Notes: generated by a model not told the origin, from the sequence alone. A stretch of DNA of 64,000 nt from Halodesulfovibrio sp. MK-HDV (GCF_009914765.1 NZ_WYDS01000001.1:248001-312000), one strand, 5' to 3'. Counted from the stretch's first letter, positions 53,254-62,368 are shown. Program-made: numbers and translations.

Positions 53254-53928
53254 ATGAAATTCTTTTTGTGCACACTCGTGATCTTATTAGCAGGATGCGC
53301 TCAGACATTGCCACCGCCATTGCCTGCAATGCCTAATATGAAGCCTGAATTACTCGGACAGAACTGGCCGGAAAATGAAGCTCAATTTCAAGTAAGTGGT
53401 TCATTGTGTCTTTATTTCATTACTATCCCTGTTCAGGGCATAGTTTCTATGGAAGAAGATGGAAGTGCAGTTTCTATCGCACTACTAACGCAAATGGGTA
53501 CTTCTATTTTTGAAGCTAGACTAACTCGTGACGGCTATGAAATGTTCACTGTTTCTCCAATGCTTAAAAAACATCCACAATTAGAGCCAATGCTTATCCG
53601 TATGGCAAAAGCTCTATATCTTCCAGAACCGGTTTCGACTGTGTGTACTTCAGAAGGTAAAAAGAATATCGCGCAACTTCGTTGTCCTGAGCAGAACATT
53701 TTATATAGCTATACGGTTGTTCCTCAACGGTCTGACAAGATTCAGCTTCGCCGCCGTATCAATGCAGAAAATGAAACTACTGTATATTTGAAAAATTGGC
53801 AGGATGAACATGGTACGACTTACCCTACCCGCCTTTATTACAAGGATGCAGGGTGTGGTTTTGTGGCGAAACTGTCGCAAAAGCCGATTTCTTGTCCTCA
53901 GAGTATTATGGCCGAAAAAGCTTCTTAG
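53254..53928 (+). CDS. Putative outer-membrane lipoprotein (DUF3261- or LolB-like)
   Basis: The 224-residue precursor has a lipobox LLAGC (lipidated Cys15) and no aspartate at +2 (Ala follows), so outer-membrane sorting is likely. The mature chain is beta-rich: SLCLYFITIPVQGIVSMEED, SIALLTQMGTSIFEARLTRDG. This resembles DUF3261 lipoproteins, which are LolB-like, though I cannot confirm the family. GGAG lies upstream of ATG 53254. It follows the LolA-like gene by 150 bases and probably works with it. Confidence 0.7.
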   Translation: MKFFLCTLVILLAGCAQTLPPPLPAMPNMKPELLGQNWPENEAQFQVSGSLCLYFITIPVQGIVSMEEDGSAVSIALLTQMGTSIFEARLTRDGYEMFTVSPMLKKHPQLEPMLIRMAKALYLPEPVSTVCTSEGKKNIAQLRCPEQNILYSYTVVPQRSDKIQLRRRINAENETTVYLKNWQDEHGTTYPTRLYYKDAGCGFVAKLSQKPISCPQSIMAEKAS

Positions 53929-54135
53929 TTTTGAGCAAAGAGTCGTTAGCTAATTTAGCTCATGATGATGACAGTCACATCTGAAAATTAGGCAATAGTT
54001 ATAGTCAGCTATGGATCGAGCCTGTCTATAGGATAGTGTGATAGTGATAGTTTTTTTCGATTTGATTTTATTCCGCATAATTACGTACAAGTACATCTGA
54101 TTGCTCTTATGATCCCTAACTAGAAGGACTATCGG

Positions 54136-54966
54136 ATGAAATTTACCTATAAAGTTTTTGCACTTCTATTCATATTTTCCTTATGCATCAGCATGCCTTC
54201 TCATGCATCCGGTTTGGATGTTTTTGCGAATCAGTCTGGCACAATAGCCATTGCAGGGGGCACCGCCCATATTCCTGTTATGAAGGCCGCAGCAAAGCGC
54301 ATAATGATGAAAAACGCTGACATTCGCATCACTATTGCAGGTGGTGGTTCCGGCGTTGGGATTCAAAAGGTGGGTGAAGGTCTTGTTAATATAGGTAACG
54401 CTGGTAGAGCTGCTAGTAAGAAAGAAAAAGCAAAATACAACCTGACTTCTTTTCCATTTGCAATTGACGGTGTTGCCACAGTTCTTTCTGCTCACAACTC
54501 TGTAACTGCCCTGACTACAACGCAGATTCAGAATATTTTTTCTGGTAAAATTACGAACTGGAAAGAATTAGGCGGCGAAGATGCTGCTATTCATATTTAC
54601 ACTCGCGATGAAGCTAGTGGAACCAGAAGCGTTTATTGGAAAAAATTACTCAAAAAGGGAAAAATTGTTGATTCTGCGAATGTTGTAGCATCTAATGGCG
54701 CCATGAAAGTAGCTATCGCTCAAGATCCTCATGGTATAGGCTTTATTGGTATTGGCACATTAGACAGTACCGTTAAAGCCCCTGCTCTGGATGGCGTTAG
54801 TGTATCACAGGAAACAGCTAAAAATGGTACATACAAAATTGTTCGTAAACTTTACATGAATACGAACGGTACCCCTTCCGGCATTGTAAAATCATTCATT
54901 GACTATATTCTTTCAGATGATTGCACGGATATTATCGTTTCCAGTGGATATTTACCACTACACTAG
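54136..54966 (+). CDS. pstS: Phosphate ABC transporter substrate-binding protein PstS
   Basis: The 276-residue precursor has a signal peptide (cleavage after about Ala24) and PstS motifs: TIAIAGGTAHIPVMKAAAKR, GGGSGVGIQKVGEG, NIGNAGRAASKKEKAKY and TRDEASGTRSVYWKKLL. It is the first gene of pstSCAB and is preceded by AGAAGGAC. PhoU is not nearby. I see no clear Pho box upstream. Confidence 0.92.
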   Translation: MKFTYKVFALLFIFSLCISMPSHASGLDVFANQSGTIAIAGGTAHIPVMKAAAKRIMMKNADIRITIAGGGSGVGIQKVGEGLVNIGNAGRAASKKEKAKYNLTSFPFAIDGVATVLSAHNSVTALTTTQIQNIFSGKITNWKELGGEDAAIHIYTRDEASGTRSVYWKKLLKKGKIVDSANVVASNGAMKVAIAQDPHGIGFIGIGTLDSTVKAPALDGVSVSQETAKNGTYKIVRKLYMNTNGTPSGIVKSFIDYILSDDCTDIIVSSGYLPLH

Positions 54967-54974
54967 GACGTGCC

Positions 54975-55839
54975 TTGCATAGCGTCAGAATCAGCCGTTT
55001 TATAACTAGCACTCTTTTTGTAGCAACCACTGTTTCCTGTATAGCAGTGGTTGCTATTTTCTCTTTCCTTCTTTATTTCTCCCTCCCCCTTTTTTCCCTG
55101 ACCCAATTGCAGCATGTCTTTACGTGGTCATGGCAACCCTTCGAAGGAAATTTCGGTATACTCCCTATGATTATGGGCAGTGTATTGCTTTCCGTGTTTT
55201 CTTTAGTTCTAAGTTATCCACTAAGCTTGGGTGTTTGTTGCTATATTCACGGCTCAGATAAGTCTTTTCTACGTAAAGGAATGCTGATCCTCGTACAATT
55301 TATGACGAGCATTCCGACGGTCATCTACGGCTTTGTTGCTGTGTTTTTATTGGTGCCCTTTTTGCGTTCTTTTTTTCAGATACGGCACAGGTTTTTCCCT
55401 CCTCGCAGCCGGACTTATTTTGAGCTTACTTATTCTACCTACTATTGTGCTTATTTTACACAGCCAGTTCTCGCAGATTGAGCCGAAAATACGCTTAACA
55501 GCGAAGGCGCTAGGTATGTCTGAAGCACAAAAGTTTATCTACATTGTTTTTCCGAATGCTCGAAAAGGGATGCTTACAGCTGCTGTCCTTGGTTTTGGAC
55601 GTGCTGTGGGTGATACACTTATTCCTTTGATGCTTGCAGGAAACGCCGTGAGTCAGCCGGAGTCTGTTTTAGACTCTATTCGTACTCTTACTGCACATAT
55701 TGCCCTAGTTGTTGCGACGGATAGCCAAAGTGATGCGTATCTTTCGCTGTTTGCATGCGGGCTAGTCTTGTTTTCTTCTACTATTGCAGTGAACGTAGGG
55801 CTTCGATGGATTGCAGGTCAGGAGGCTTCTCATGAGTAG
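54975..55839 (+). pseudogene. pstC: Phosphate ABC transporter permease PstC, frameshifted at a T7 run
   Basis: The N-terminal frame, probably from TTG 54975 (AGGA six bases upstream), reads through several membrane helices to VIYGFVAVFLLVPFLRSFF. The C-terminal frame continues RYGTGFSLLAAGLIL and carries the permease loop TAKALGMSEAQKFIYIVFP up to 55839. The join lies at seven T (55370-55376); removing one T gives an intact protein of 287 residues, normal for PstC. The flanking pst genes are intact and overlap properly, so this is a recent mutation, a slippage-tolerant site, or a sequencing error. Confidence 0.85.
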
Positions 55840-56704
55840 AATTAAAGAACATCTGCTTTCTATAGTTACGTATGCGGCTCCGATTATTGTTGTAGGAGCT
55901 GTTGTTCTGCTATTGGGGTTTCTTTGTGTTAAGGGGGTACCTTCATTATCCGTAGCTCTTATTTTTGGAGACGCCTCTCCCTATGATGTCTTGTTTAGTG
56001 GAGTACCTGTTTTTGATGGGATATGGCCAGCGTGTGTTGGGACACTGTACCTCGTATTGCTGTCTTGTAGCCTCTCGATTCCCGTTGGGATTATGACGGG
56101 GATCTATCTTACTGAATTCGCGCCAGAGAAGTTGAAAAGACCTGTTACGTTTTTGACAGATTTGCTCGCAGGTATTCCATCGATTATTATGGGACTTTTT
56201 GGTTTTTCACTTATCTTGCTTGCGCGGAAGACCATTTTTCCACAGGCTGTCACAGGGCTTTGGCTTTCTGCGTTATGTATTGCGGTGCTTATACTGCCCT
56301 ATTGTATAAACTCTACCGTAATCGCACTTTCCAGTTTGCCTGAAGATCTCAAACTGATCGGACCATCTCTTGGCTTTAGTCCTGTACAAAGTACATTTTA
56401 CATCCGCATTCCATTGGCTTTGCGCGGGATAATGAGCGGTGTAATTTTATCTATCGGTCGAGCCTCAGAGGATACTGCGGTCATCCTTTTAACCGGTGTA
56501 GTGGCAAACGCTGGGGTACCTCGGAATATTTTTGATAAATATGAGGCTCTGCCATTTAAAGTATACTATCTTGCTGCTCAATTTCAGAGTCAGGCAGAGC
56601 TGGCGCAAGGTTTTGGGACAGCCTTAATTTTGTTGTTACAGACGACTTGTCTCTTTCTGGCTGCTCATTACTTACGCCGAACAATGGAACGAAAATGGCT
56701 CTAA
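55832..56704 (+). CDS. pstA: Phosphate ABC transporter permease PstA
   Basis: The 290-residue permease has six hydrophobic helices and the motifs FLTDLLAGIPSIIMGLFGF and SLPEDLKLIGPSLGFSPVQS, then SIGRASEDTAVILLTGVV. ATG 55832 overlaps the pstC stop and follows GGAGG. This depends on ribosomes arriving from pstC or on its own site. Confidence 0.92.
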   Translation: MSRIKEHLLSIVTYAAPIIVVGAVVLLLGFLCVKGVPSLSVALIFGDASPYDVLFSGVPVFDGIWPACVGTLYLVLLSCSLSIPVGIMTGIYLTEFAPEKLKRPVTFLTDLLAGIPSIIMGLFGFSLILLARKTIFPQAVTGLWLSALCIAVLILPYCINSTVIALSSLPEDLKLIGPSLGFSPVQSTFYIRIPLALRGIMSGVILSIGRASEDTAVILLTGVVANAGVPRNIFDKYEALPFKVYYLAAQFQSQAELAQGFGTALILLLQTTCLFLAAHYLRRTMERKWL

Positions 56705-57468
56705 CAAAAATTACACATCAAGCTATTCAAACAGAGAATGTCTCGATTGCTTTTAATGGACTGCCGATTGTTAAAAACCTTACGGCCTCATTTCCTAAGA
56801 ACAAACTTTCTGTCCTTATCGGACGTTCTGGTTCCGGAAAGACAACATTACTACGCAGTTTTAATAGGTTAAATGAATGTCTGGAGGGAAGTCATACAAC
56901 GGGAAAAATTACTGTGACTTTGAGTGATACAGAGCACGATATTTATTCCGGCACAATTTCGTGTGAAGAGCTTCGTCGTCGAGTTGGAATGGTATTTCAA
57001 ACACCAAACGTACTGCCGACTTCCATACAGAATAACCTTATTATCCCGCTAAAGCTTGCCTTGCAGATTCAAGGTAGTGAAGCTGAAGCCCGTATGGAAC
57101 ATGCTCTAAAACAAGCTGCACTGTGGGGAGAGGTTAAAGATAGACTTAAATCTCCTGCCTCTCATCTTTCCGGTGGTCAGCAGCAGAGATTATGCATCGC
57201 AAGAGCGATGGTTTTGCAGCCTGAAATTTTATTATTGGACGAGCCTAGCGCTTCTTTGGATTTTCATGCAACCCGGACCATTGAGGATCTACTTGAATCT
57301 CTTTCGGCTGATTATACAACGATTGTTGTTTCTCACAGTCTGGCGCAGGCACAGCGTCTAGCAGATAAACTTTACGTGTTTTCTGCTGGTGAGCTGGTTC
57401 AAACCCTCTTGAAAGATGAGGTGCAAGATAGTTCTGTCATGCAGCGTACAATAGACAGCTTACTATAA
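56695..57468 (+). CDS. pstB: Phosphate ABC transporter ATP-binding protein PstB
   Basis: The 257-residue ATPase has Walker A GRSGSGKTT, GMVFQTPNVLPTSIQNNL, signature LSGGQQQRLCIARAM, Walker B EILLLDEPSASLD and the H-loop VSHSL. ATG 56695 overlaps the end of pstA by ten bases. An upstream ATG in the same frame lies inside pstA and lacks homology. Confidence 0.92.
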   Translation: MALTKITHQAIQTENVSIAFNGLPIVKNLTASFPKNKLSVLIGRSGSGKTTLLRSFNRLNECLEGSHTTGKITVTLSDTEHDIYSGTISCEELRRRVGMVFQTPNVLPTSIQNNLIIPLKLALQIQGSEAEARMEHALKQAALWGEVKDRLKSPASHLSGGQQQRLCIARAMVLQPEILLLDEPSASLDFHATRTIEDLLESLSADYTTIVVSHSLAQAQRLADKLYVFSAGELVQTLLKDEVQDSSVMQRTIDSLL

Positions 57469-57552
57469 CTGGTCAGATATTTTCTCTGACTTCTGTGTGT
57501 GCCGCCCCGCTATTCCTTTTCATCATGCCTAAAACATACGTTTTATGAATTC

Positions 57553-57566
57553 TGACAACATTGTAA
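57553..57566. promoter_or_regulatory. CusR-box-like inverted repeat upstream of the response regulator
   Basis: TGACAA-CA-TTGTAA matches the CusR/PcoR-type half sites TGACAAnnTTGTCA except at two positions. It lies about 165 bases before the response regulator gene, as expected for autoregulation. Based on memory of the E. coli consensus. Confidence 0.35.
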
Positions 57567-57729
57567 TCAAATTCTGTACGCTATACCGATATTATTCGTG
57601 TATAGGCGACACTCGTGCTTTTAGTTTACAATCAAAGCCGGACGCGTTCTTAAGAGTAAACTCTTTTTTGAATAGATACGGGTTGTGAGGCTGAGATGCT
57701 TTTGAAGGTTAAGAATAGGAAAATATTGT

Positions 57730-58425
57730 ATGTCCACCAACGCTACTAAAATTCTCTTGGTTGAAGATCAGGAAACTGCCGCCACATATATTGCCAAAGG
57801 CCTTCGGGAAGAAGGTTTTGTTGTGGATGTTGCCCATAACGGTCCAGACGGGTTGCACTACTTTTTGACTGAAGAATATTCGTTGGCGATTCTTGATATT
57901 ATGTTGCCTGGTATTGATGGGCTTACCATTCTTGAAACTGCTAAAAAGGCAAATAGAAAATCAGCCGTTTTATTTCTTACTGCTCGAGATGGTGTAGAAG
58001 ATCGTGTTCGTGGGCTTGAGCTTGGTGCGGATGACTATCTAGTTAAACCATTCGCATTTGCTGAACTATTGGCTCGAATTAGGGCATTATTACGACGTTG
58101 TTCACCTATTATTACTGCTGAAACGGACTTGATTGTCGGCGATTTAACATTAAATCTTTTGACGCATCAGGCATCGCGAGCCGGAAAAATTATCGAGCTT
58201 ACTCCTAAGGAATTTGCCCTGCTGCAACTTTTTATGCGACGCAAAGGTGAGGTTCTCACACGTACCGTGCTTGCTGAACAACTTTGGGGAATTAGCTTTG
58301 ATTGTGACACCAATGTGGTTGATGTGGCTGTAAGCAGGTTGCGAATTAAAATAGATGCTGATGCAACGCAGAAACTTATTCATACACAGCGGGGAGTCGG
58401 GTATGTTCTCAAAGCAGAAGGATAA
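57730..58425 (+). CDS. OmpR-family response regulator, CusR-like
   Basis: The 231-residue protein has a receiver domain (LLVEDQETAATYIAKGLREE, phospho-acceptor Asp56 in ILDIMLPG, LVKPF) and a winged-helix domain (ELTPKEFALLQLFMRRKGEVLTR type, ending VSRLRIKIDADATQKLIHTQRGVGYVLKAEG). This tail and the partner kinase point to the heavy-metal (CusR/CopR) subgroup. It overlaps the kinase gene by 23 bases. Confidence 0.9.
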   Translation: MSTNATKILLVEDQETAATYIAKGLREEGFVVDVAHNGPDGLHYFLTEEYSLAILDIMLPGIDGLTILETAKKANRKSAVLFLTARDGVEDRVRGLELGADDYLVKPFAFAELLARIRALLRRCSPIITAETDLIVGDLTLNLLTHQASRAGKIIELTPKEFALLQLFMRRKGEVLTRTVLAEQLWGISFDCDTNVVDVAVSRLRIKIDADATQKLIHTQRGVGYVLKAEG

Positions 58426-59818
58426 GTTTAGCGTACTTCGTACCTGCTCGTTACAGGCTCGCCTTGCCATATCGTTTGCAATCATAACAACGATGATTGT
58501 TTGTGCGACATCTTTTTTGCTTTATTCCGGTCTCAAAGATCAGGTAAGAAATGAAGACAAGATGGAGTTTATCGAAGCCACCTCATTTATCCGTAAAGCT
58601 GTTAAAACTCTTTCTATTACAACCAATTCTGAAAGTTGGCAGCTTATTTGGGAATATGCCGTAAATGCTCATGGTCGATTGGGTGTTCGCGTCTTTTCTA
58701 CAAATAAAGAACTTTATCTCACCACCCCGAATATTAATATCCCCCCGGATGTATTCTCTCTATCTGATCCTCCAAAGTATGGTGTCTGGATTGATCCCAA
58801 ATCTAATATTGAATACCGAATTACATCGTTTCAGGTGGAAACTGAACCGGGACATGTCTGGCGAGTTGATGCTTCATATGATTTGAGTCCAACAAGCAGC
58901 CTTCTTAGCGCTTATCGATGGAATTTGATGGTACTTCTGCTTGCCGGAATATTACTTTCTGTTGCCATAAGCTGGTTTGTCAGTGGATACGGTTTGCGTC
59001 CGCTACGGCATGTAACAACTGCCATGCAGGGGATTTCTTCTGAGCATCTTTCGGAGCGCATAGGTGATCAGCCGTGGCCTAAAGAGCTTGCAGGGCTCGC
59101 TCAATCTTTTGATGCTATGCTTGAACGTCTGGAAAAGGCGTTTACAGTTCTAAGCCAATTTTCTGCTGATATTGCACATGAAATGCGCACGCCGGTAAGC
59201 AATATGCTTTCAGCTGCCAGTGTGACCCTTAATAGGGATAGAGATGCTGCAGAATACAAGCAAACATTGGAAACAATTGAGCTTGAGGCAACACATCTTT
59301 CTAAGCTTGTTGAAAACATGCTTTTTCTGGCTAGGACTGAACATATGCAACAGTCTTTGCATATTGAAAAATGCTCCATTGCTGAAGAGTTTCAATTTCA
59401 GCAAACGCTGTTGGAAGCTCTAGCAGAAGAAAAGCAAATTGAAATCAGATGGCGTGGTCAGGGCTTTGTGACTGCCAATAAAGATCTATTACGCCGTGCC
59501 CTACTCAACCTTGTAAGTAATGCCCTGCGATTTACTTCAGCGGGTGGGCTTATTCAGCTTGTATCAGAGCAACTTGATGGTTTTGTAAAAATTACGGTGT
59601 CTGATTCTGGAACGGGAATAGAGCCCCAGCACCTTCCACATATTTTTACCCGTTTCTATCGTGCCGATTCAGCTCGTGCTGACCGTTCGAATACAGGGCT
59701 TGGGCTTGCCTTTGTACAAATGATTATGACTGTGCATGGGGGCAGCGTTTCTGTTGAGACTGAAGTAGGGAAAGGAACCACGTTTACCCTGTTGTTTCCT
59801 ACCATAACAACACTGTAA
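58403..59818 (+). CDS. Sensor histidine kinase, CusS-like
   Basis: The 471-residue kinase has a first helix at about 20-42, a periplasmic domain of about 125 residues, a second helix near 172-192, a HAMP domain (GYGLRPLRHVTTAMQGIS), HisKA with FSADIAHEMRTPVSNML (His259) and HATPase with NLVSNALRFTSAGG and RSNTGLGLAFVQMI. The closest general match by eye is the CusS/heavy-metal sensor group. It starts inside the regulator gene with GGGGAG upstream. The ligand cannot be known; copper, silver or another envelope cue are options. Confidence 0.9.
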   Translation: MFSKQKDKFSVLRTCSLQARLAISFAIITTMIVCATSFLLYSGLKDQVRNEDKMEFIEATSFIRKAVKTLSITTNSESWQLIWEYAVNAHGRLGVRVFSTNKELYLTTPNINIPPDVFSLSDPPKYGVWIDPKSNIEYRITSFQVETEPGHVWRVDASYDLSPTSSLLSAYRWNLMVLLLAGILLSVAISWFVSGYGLRPLRHVTTAMQGISSEHLSERIGDQPWPKELAGLAQSFDAMLERLEKAFTVLSQFSADIAHEMRTPVSNMLSAASVTLNRDRDAAEYKQTLETIELEATHLSKLVENMLFLARTEHMQQSLHIEKCSIAEEFQFQQTLLEALAEEKQIEIRWRGQGFVTANKDLLRRALLNLVSNALRFTSAGGLIQLVSEQLDGFVKITVSDSGTGIEPQHLPHIFTRFYRADSARADRSNTGLGLAFVQMIMTVHGGSVSVETEVGKGTTFTLLFPTITTL

Positions 59819-59940
59819 TGTTTCTGTTTGAGATTTGAGGAGTACTTTTTTGTAGTTTGTTTCCATTGCATATGACCTGTTGCAAGAGCTTGATGTTAAG
59901 CAACTGTGTCGTTTTATCAAAAATGCTATGGAGAATCGCG

Positions 59941-60312
59941 ATGAAAATGGCTCCCAAATTTGTAACAGTTGTTATCTTTATTTGTCTCAGCGTTGGTGCT
60001 GTGCTGACGGTGTTCGCCAGCGATAATGACCATTGGCCTGCACTTAAAGGTAAAATAGTTTCTGTTGATGCTAAACGTGCAGTTGTCACTATTAAAAATG
60101 TTCAGGGACAGCAGATGACGTTTCAGGTTCTGCCTACTTCCGAAATAAAAATAAAAAGTCATGGCCTGCTTAAATGGAACCGTGACGCAGCCTTTAAAGA
60201 TCTTAATGTCGGACAGTGGATTACGTTAACCTATTACGGTTCCGGTGAAGTAAAGATAGCGAGGGACATAAAGATTTTTTTGGACGGAAAGGCCGTGAGT
60301 GCTTCCCTTTAA
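59941..60312 (+). CDS. Small secreted OB-fold-like protein
   Basis: The 123-residue precursor has a signal peptide (MKMAPKFVTVVIFICLSVGA, cleavage after about VFA-SDND) and a beta-rich mature part: GKIVSVDAKRAVVTIKNVQG, MTFQVLP, FKDLNVGQWITLTYY, KIARDIKIF. The order of strands resembles CusF and other small OB-fold periplasmic proteins (DUF5666-like), but CusF copper ligands are not evident. GGAG precedes ATG 59941. It follows the two-component genes by 122 bases. Confidence 0.7.
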   Translation: MKMAPKFVTVVIFICLSVGAVLTVFASDNDHWPALKGKIVSVDAKRAVVTIKNVQGQQMTFQVLPTSEIKIKSHGLLKWNRDAAFKDLNVGQWITLTYYGSGEVKIARDIKIFLDGKAVSASL

Positions 60313-60374
60313 TTTTAGTACTTATGATTCGGGCAAAATTAGCCTCGTACCGATAAGAAATGATGTCATAAATC

Positions 60375-60407
60375 AAAAAAGCCAGCAGACCCTCTGCTGG
60401 CTTTTTT
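60375..60407 (+). terminator. Terminator after the OB-fold gene
   Basis: AAAAAAGCCAGCAGA, loop CCC, TCTGCTGGCTTTTTT: perfect 15-bp stem. Confidence 0.94.
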
Positions 60408-60530
60408 GATTTTTCTAACTTTGAATAACAACTTTGTAATCCACCAGTAAGCTCTTTGAAATGTGCCGAAGAGTATCCTTCTTGAATATCGAAACAATGT
60501 TCCAGCTACATGGAGTTAAAGAGAAAAGTT

Positions 60531-60599
60531 ATGCGCACAACGTTAGCTTTCTCTGTTTTCAACTCGATGGTAACACTTTATTCTTGTTGGATAAAATAA
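60531..60599 (+). CDS. Possible 22-residue leader peptide abutting the glycosyltransferase gene
   Basis: ATG 60531, preceded by AAAGAGAAA, opens a 22-codon frame that begins MRTTLAFSVF and ends SCWIK. Its TAA is directly followed by the ATG of the glycosyltransferase (TAAATG), an arrangement that favours translational coupling. Whether it is made is unknown. Confidence 0.35.
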   Translation: MRTTLAFSVFNSMVTLYSCWIK

Positions 60600-62228
60600 A
60601 TGAGTATGCAAAGAGTTTGTACATATTTTGAAGCAAAACTACGCTACAGGTATGTTCCCTTATTTCTACTTGGTTTGTTGGTGATAATTACCACTACAAC
60701 ATATTTGAATCAGCTTGATCCCGACATAATGGAAGGAAGAAATTTTATAACAGCAAGTGAAATTGTGGAGACAGGGAATTGGCTTGTACCAAGACTTTTT
60801 GGCGAGTTACGTATCGCAAAACCACCACTTCCAACATGGATGACTTCAGCTGTAATGGTTTTGGCTGGCACTGATACAAACTTGTTTGTAAACAGAATTC
60901 CGTCTGCCTTTGCCGGACTGTTTTTAGCAATGGCTTTTTTTGGTCTTACCAAATCCGTGACAGGTTCTTCACGTATCTCAATAATAAGCACCGCAGTTCT
61001 GGCAACCAGTTATCTACATATATTTATGGTGCGACGAGGCACATGGGACATACATGCTGTTGCCTATATGACTGCAATGATATGGGCACTAGACGTATTG
61101 CTGAAATCCAAAGAATTTCGACCATGGCTATGCTTATTGGCAGGGGTGCTGTTTGGGCTGTCATTTTTGAGTAAAGGGCCTGTGGCTTTTTATGCGTTGT
61201 TACTGCCATTTTTATTTTCAGAACTAGTTGTTAACGATGCAAAAAAAATGGGCAGACAGTGGAAGAAGCTTCTTCTTGTAACTGGATGCGGAGTAATAAT
61301 CTCTGTAAGCTGGTACCTCGTTATTATGCTAATGCATCCAGAGGCTATGGCGGCGATGTTTTCTCAGGAAACAGCAGCCTGGGCAGGAAGACATGTTCGA
61401 GTTTGGTGGTATTACTTACCTCAAGTTCCGGCGATGTTGGGACTCTGGGCTATTCCTGCGGTACTCGTTTGTATTCCGATGTTTGCTTTTTCGCGTTTGC
61501 AAGATTCCATTCCATATAAAAAACTTTTGCTTTGGACACTCGGAATTGTTGTACTCCTTTCTATTATTCCCGAAAAGAAAGTGCGTTACTTATTACCAGT
61601 CATTATTCCTTTGTCCATGCTTGTTGGCGGGTATTTGGATTACTGTTTAAAGCGTGGTTTTTCTTTTTCCGGCAGCAGAAGAATATTTCAACTTTATCTT
61701 GTATTAGGCGTGATAATTACACTTGCGGCGATAGGAATTATCTGGAGTTCTGGAGAAATCACCTCGCCAGCTTTAGCTCATGATCCTTCAGAATTACTTA
61801 TCGTGGCCTGTTACGTTTTGCTGGCAGCGACACTATGTGTAACCTATATGTGTCGTAAGCCTAACCTACTTTTGGGATGTGTTTTTGGTTTGGTGGCTTT
61901 TGTTCTTATTACTACCCCGCCGCATATCAAAACCCTATTACCCAAGAGGGGAATACTTCCTATTCAAGATGTGCGTAGCTTTGTCGGAAAAGCTGAAAAA
62001 ACTGTGCATACTCTTACGTCGTTGAAGCTCCAGACTCAGTGGGTTCTTGGTAAGCCTGCAACACGAATTGTTGCAAAAGATCTTACTACGCTCTCACCCG
62101 GAGAGCATATTGTTATAGCAGCTTACCCAACAGCTTTTCCAAAGAATGTACTTGTCGAAAAAGAATATTTAGCTCGATATATTAAGCGTGACCCCCTGCT
62201 GATATATCGGGTAACTGTCCAGAATTAG
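60600..62228 (+). CDS. ArnT-like glycosyltransferase family 39 protein
   Basis: The 542-residue integral membrane protein has about eleven helices and the GT39/PMT features in its first loop: LDPDIMEGRNFITASEIVET, GNWLVPRLFGELRIAKPPLP (usual pattern SGDWLVP..KPPL), FLSKGPVAFYALLLPFL and PEKKVRYLLPVIIPLSMLV. Members move sugars such as L-Ara4N from undecaprenyl carriers to lipid A. The usual DE-R of the first loop is replaced by a DIMEGR sequence. A leader peptide frame abuts its start. No other arn gene is seen in the window. Confidence 0.87.
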   Translation: MSMQRVCTYFEAKLRYRYVPLFLLGLLVIITTTTYLNQLDPDIMEGRNFITASEIVETGNWLVPRLFGELRIAKPPLPTWMTSAVMVLAGTDTNLFVNRIPSAFAGLFLAMAFFGLTKSVTGSSRISIISTAVLATSYLHIFMVRRGTWDIHAVAYMTAMIWALDVLLKSKEFRPWLCLLAGVLFGLSFLSKGPVAFYALLLPFLFSELVVNDAKKMGRQWKKLLLVTGCGVIISVSWYLVIMLMHPEAMAAMFSQETAAWAGRHVRVWWYYLPQVPAMLGLWAIPAVLVCIPMFAFSRLQDSIPYKKLLLWTLGIVVLLSIIPEKKVRYLLPVIIPLSMLVGGYLDYCLKRGFSFSGSRRIFQLYLVLGVIITLAAIGIIWSSGEITSPALAHDPSELLIVACYVLLAATLCVTYMCRKPNLLLGCVFGLVAFVLITTPPHIKTLLPKRGILPIQDVRSFVGKAEKTVHTLTSLKLQTQWVLGKPATRIVAKDLTTLSPGEHIVIAAYPTAFPKNVLVEKEYLARYIKRDPLLIYRVTVQN

Positions 62229-62241
62229 GCCTCTTTATGTT

Positions 62242-62276
62242 AAGTGCTCTCACAATATTTTGTGAGAGCACTTTTT
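62242..62276 (+). terminator. Terminator after the glycosyltransferase gene
   Basis: AAGTGCTCTCACAA, loop TATT, TTGTGAGAGCACTT and a T-run: 14-bp stem. Confidence 0.93.
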
Positions 62277-62368
62277 TGCTGCAGAGTGTTGAAAACTGCA
62301 TTGCAACAGAGTTTGGATTGCTGGGTTTTTAATAAGAAGATCAGTCTGGCTATTCGGGCAGAGTATCA

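Noticed and set aside
54036-54135. Pho box upstream of pstS
   Set aside because: No convincing pair of CTGTCAT-like direct repeats; only a partial match GATGACAG far upstream.
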